Assembly (NCBI GenBank): GCA_002719615.1
Contig: PBHZ01000016.1
Location: 51,617 to 58,197 of the forward strand
Reading direction: 5' to 3'
Source: Methanobacteriota archaeon
GTDB taxonomy: Archaea; Thermoplasmatota; Poseidoniia; Poseidoniales; Thalassarchaeaceae
Length of the DNA: 6,581 nucleotides
The stretch's first letter is position 1. Each line of letters opens with the position of its first letter. This document shows positions 5,650 to 6,581 of the stretch, piece after piece. A program made the position numbers and the translations under genes. Below the pieces are notes generated by a model. The model was given only the letters and a program-made list of their open reading frames with translations, was not told the DNA's origin and did not search any database.

Positions 5650-6030
5650 ATGAACGGGGAAGTTGGCAGGGGACTACATATTTTTCTAGATTATGTAAAT
5701 TATAAGTCACCAGTTGAAGATGATGGGGAATGGATGCTAAATAAACTTCGTGAGAATGTTAAAAAATCAGGCATTAGAGAAGTACATTCGCATGTTGAAA
5801 AATTTGACGGAACGAAAAGTCCACCAGGTTTTGCAGCAGTTATTTTAATAGATGAGAGCCATGTTACTGCTCATTGCTATTCAGAGATTGGTTTGTTGGC
5901 CGTAGATGTATTTACGTGCGGCAATAACGATCCTCAAATAATAGTTGATAATTTAAAAGAATTATTTTCGGAAACGATTGAAGGAATTAAACTAGTTAGA
6001 GAACAAAAAATTGGTAGATTTATAAAATAG
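5650..6030 (+). CDS. speD: S-adenosylmethionine decarboxylase proenzyme, prokaryotic class 1B
   Basis: SpeD removes the carboxyl group of S-adenosylmethionine to give the aminopropyl donor for spermidine synthesis. The proenzyme cuts itself at a Glu-Ser bond and turns the serine into a pyruvoyl cofactor. From ATG 5650 the protein is 126 residues, typical of the class. The cleavage site is D68-E69-S70-H71, with S70 the pyruvoyl precursor; H75 and C90 (in VDVFTCG, 85-91) are the processing and catalytic residues. The spacing Ser-5-His-15-Cys equals that of the characterised Thermotoga maritima enzyme (S63, H68, C83). GRGLHIFLDY (6-15) is the usual first strand. The HTWPE that often follows is HCYSE here. 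I reject the in-frame ATG at 5596 because homologous sequence begins near residue 6 of the shorter form and the upstream DNA looks like a promoter. The next gene starts nine bases after the stop, so the two probably form an operon. Confidence 0.93.
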   Translation: MNGEVGRGLHIFLDYVNYKSPVEDDGEWMLNKLRENVKKSGIREVHSHVEKFDGTKSPPGFAAVILIDESHVTAHCYSEIGLLAVDVFTCGNNDPQIIVDNLKELFSETIEGIKLVREQKIGRFIK

Positions 6031-6039
6031 GTTGGTATT

Positions 6040-6581
6040 ATGTCAGTTAAAGAGTTTATCAGAGACCATTACAGACACTTTAATGCAGGAATTCTGTCTG
6101 AATGTTCTGAATCTTTAATAAATTTTTTAGAAAATAAAGGCCGATTAATTATCACTTTGGCAGGCGCGATGTCTACCGCTGAGATTGGTCGGACATTAGC
6201 ACCGGCTATCAGATCTCAGAAAATACATGCAATTTGCTGTACTGGAGCCAACCTTGAAGAAGATCTATTCAAATTAATTGCCAATTCTAGTTATGAAAAA
6301 ATTACAAATTGGAGAGAGATGACTGCAATCGATGATGCTGAACTTAGAGACAGGGGGATGAATCGTGTGACAGATGTTGCAATTCCTGAAAAGGTAATAA
6401 AAGAAGTTGAAAAATTACTAATTCCTCTATGGAAAAATGCAGAGGCTGCAGAGGACAAAAGATTCCCACATGAATATCTATATGATATCCTATTACATGC
6501 TGATTTGGAATTTGAAGGAGAAGTACAAAATTCGTGGTTAATGGCTGCAGCCGATGCAAATATACCTATTTTTGTACCAGG
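6040..6581 (+). CDS. Deoxyhypusine synthase-like protein, amino-terminal part (3' truncated)
   Basis: The first 180 codons of a deoxyhypusine synthase-family protein, running off the right edge with no stop. The family binds NAD and moves the aminobutyl group of spermidine, either to a lysine of initiation factor 5A (hypusine pathway) or, in relatives, to small amines such as putrescine. Landmarks: HYRHFNAG (10-17); TLAGAMSTAEIG (39-50); CTGANLEEDLF (67-77), aligned with the GGVEED NAD site of eukaryotic enzymes; MNRVTDVAIP (107-116); FPHEYLYDIL (142-151); and IPIFVPG (175 to the edge). The GAMSTAE and GANLEED wording is that of the deoxyhypusine synthase-like branch common in bacteria, rather than the canonical archaeal/eukaryotic enzyme. 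The active-site lysine lies in the missing C-terminal half, so activity cannot be judged. The ATG is nine bases after speD, which supplies the precursor of spermidine; co-transcription is likely. Confidence 0.9.
   Translation, partial: MSVKEFIRDHYRHFNAGILSECSESLINFLENKGRLIITLAGAMSTAEIGRTLAPAIRSQKIHAICCTGANLEEDLFKLIANSSYEKITNWREMTAIDDAELRDRGMNRVTDVAIPEKVIKEVEKLLIPLWKNAEAAEDKRFPHEYLYDILLHADLEFEGEVQNSWLMAAADANIPIFVP

Noticed and set aside
6344..6559. Minus-strand open frame opposite the deoxyhypusine synthase-like gene.
   Set aside because: The plus strand encodes a clear family match through the same bases; the antisense product is low-information.

Overview
The window is AT-rich and tightly packed. 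It holds ten protein genes (two cut by the window edges) and one tRNA gene, with almost no spare DNA. I read it as archaeal chromosome, most likely a marine Thermoplasmatota lineage of the Marine Group II/III type, with moderate confidence. The reasons are TATA-like AT boxes about 25-30 bases before several starts that have little or no Shine-Dalgarno sequence (leaderless style), a THEP1-type NTPase, and a class 1B SpeD followed by a deoxyhypusine-synthase-like gene. GcvH and the deoxyhypusine-synthase-like protein look close to bacterial forms, so parts of the gene set may be of bacterial origin. No rRNA, CRISPR array, IS element, integrase or attachment site was seen.

Layout. 1-1269 (+) is the C-terminal part of an N6-adenine DNA methyltransferase with a TaqI-like specificity region; its catalytic NPPW motif reads KPPW. 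After a 129-base gap, 1399-1977 (+) encodes a THEP1-family nucleoside triphosphatase, followed by a small two-helix membrane protein of unknown function (2004-2363). Then come glycine cleavage H protein (2414-2797) and ribonuclease HI (2800-3336), two bases apart. A four-helix membrane protein of unknown function (3338-3775, -) converges on rnhA with one base between the stops. It diverges from a GNAT acetyltransferase (3829-4266, +) across one short AT patch that probably serves both promoters. The 3' CCA of a tRNA-Cys gene (4267-4340, -) touches the GNAT stop codon. A class I aminotransferase (4451-5584, +), S-adenosylmethionine decarboxylase SpeD (true start probably 5650, to 6030) and the first 180 codons of a deoxyhypusine-synthase-like protein (6040 to the right edge) finish the window.

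How the genes relate. The clearest functional unit is speD plus the deoxyhypusine-synthase-like gene, nine bases apart: the first makes the aminopropyl donor for polyamine synthesis, the second belongs to a family that moves the aminobutyl group of spermidine. The other genes are housekeeping or unassigned, and their adjacency looks like compact packing more than a pathway. I found no convincing new multi-gene system. The points most worth checking are the altered methyltransferase motif IV, the tRNA-Cys elbow with both members of the 18-55 pair changed, the speD/deoxyhypusine-synthase-like pair, and the two unassigned small membrane proteins.
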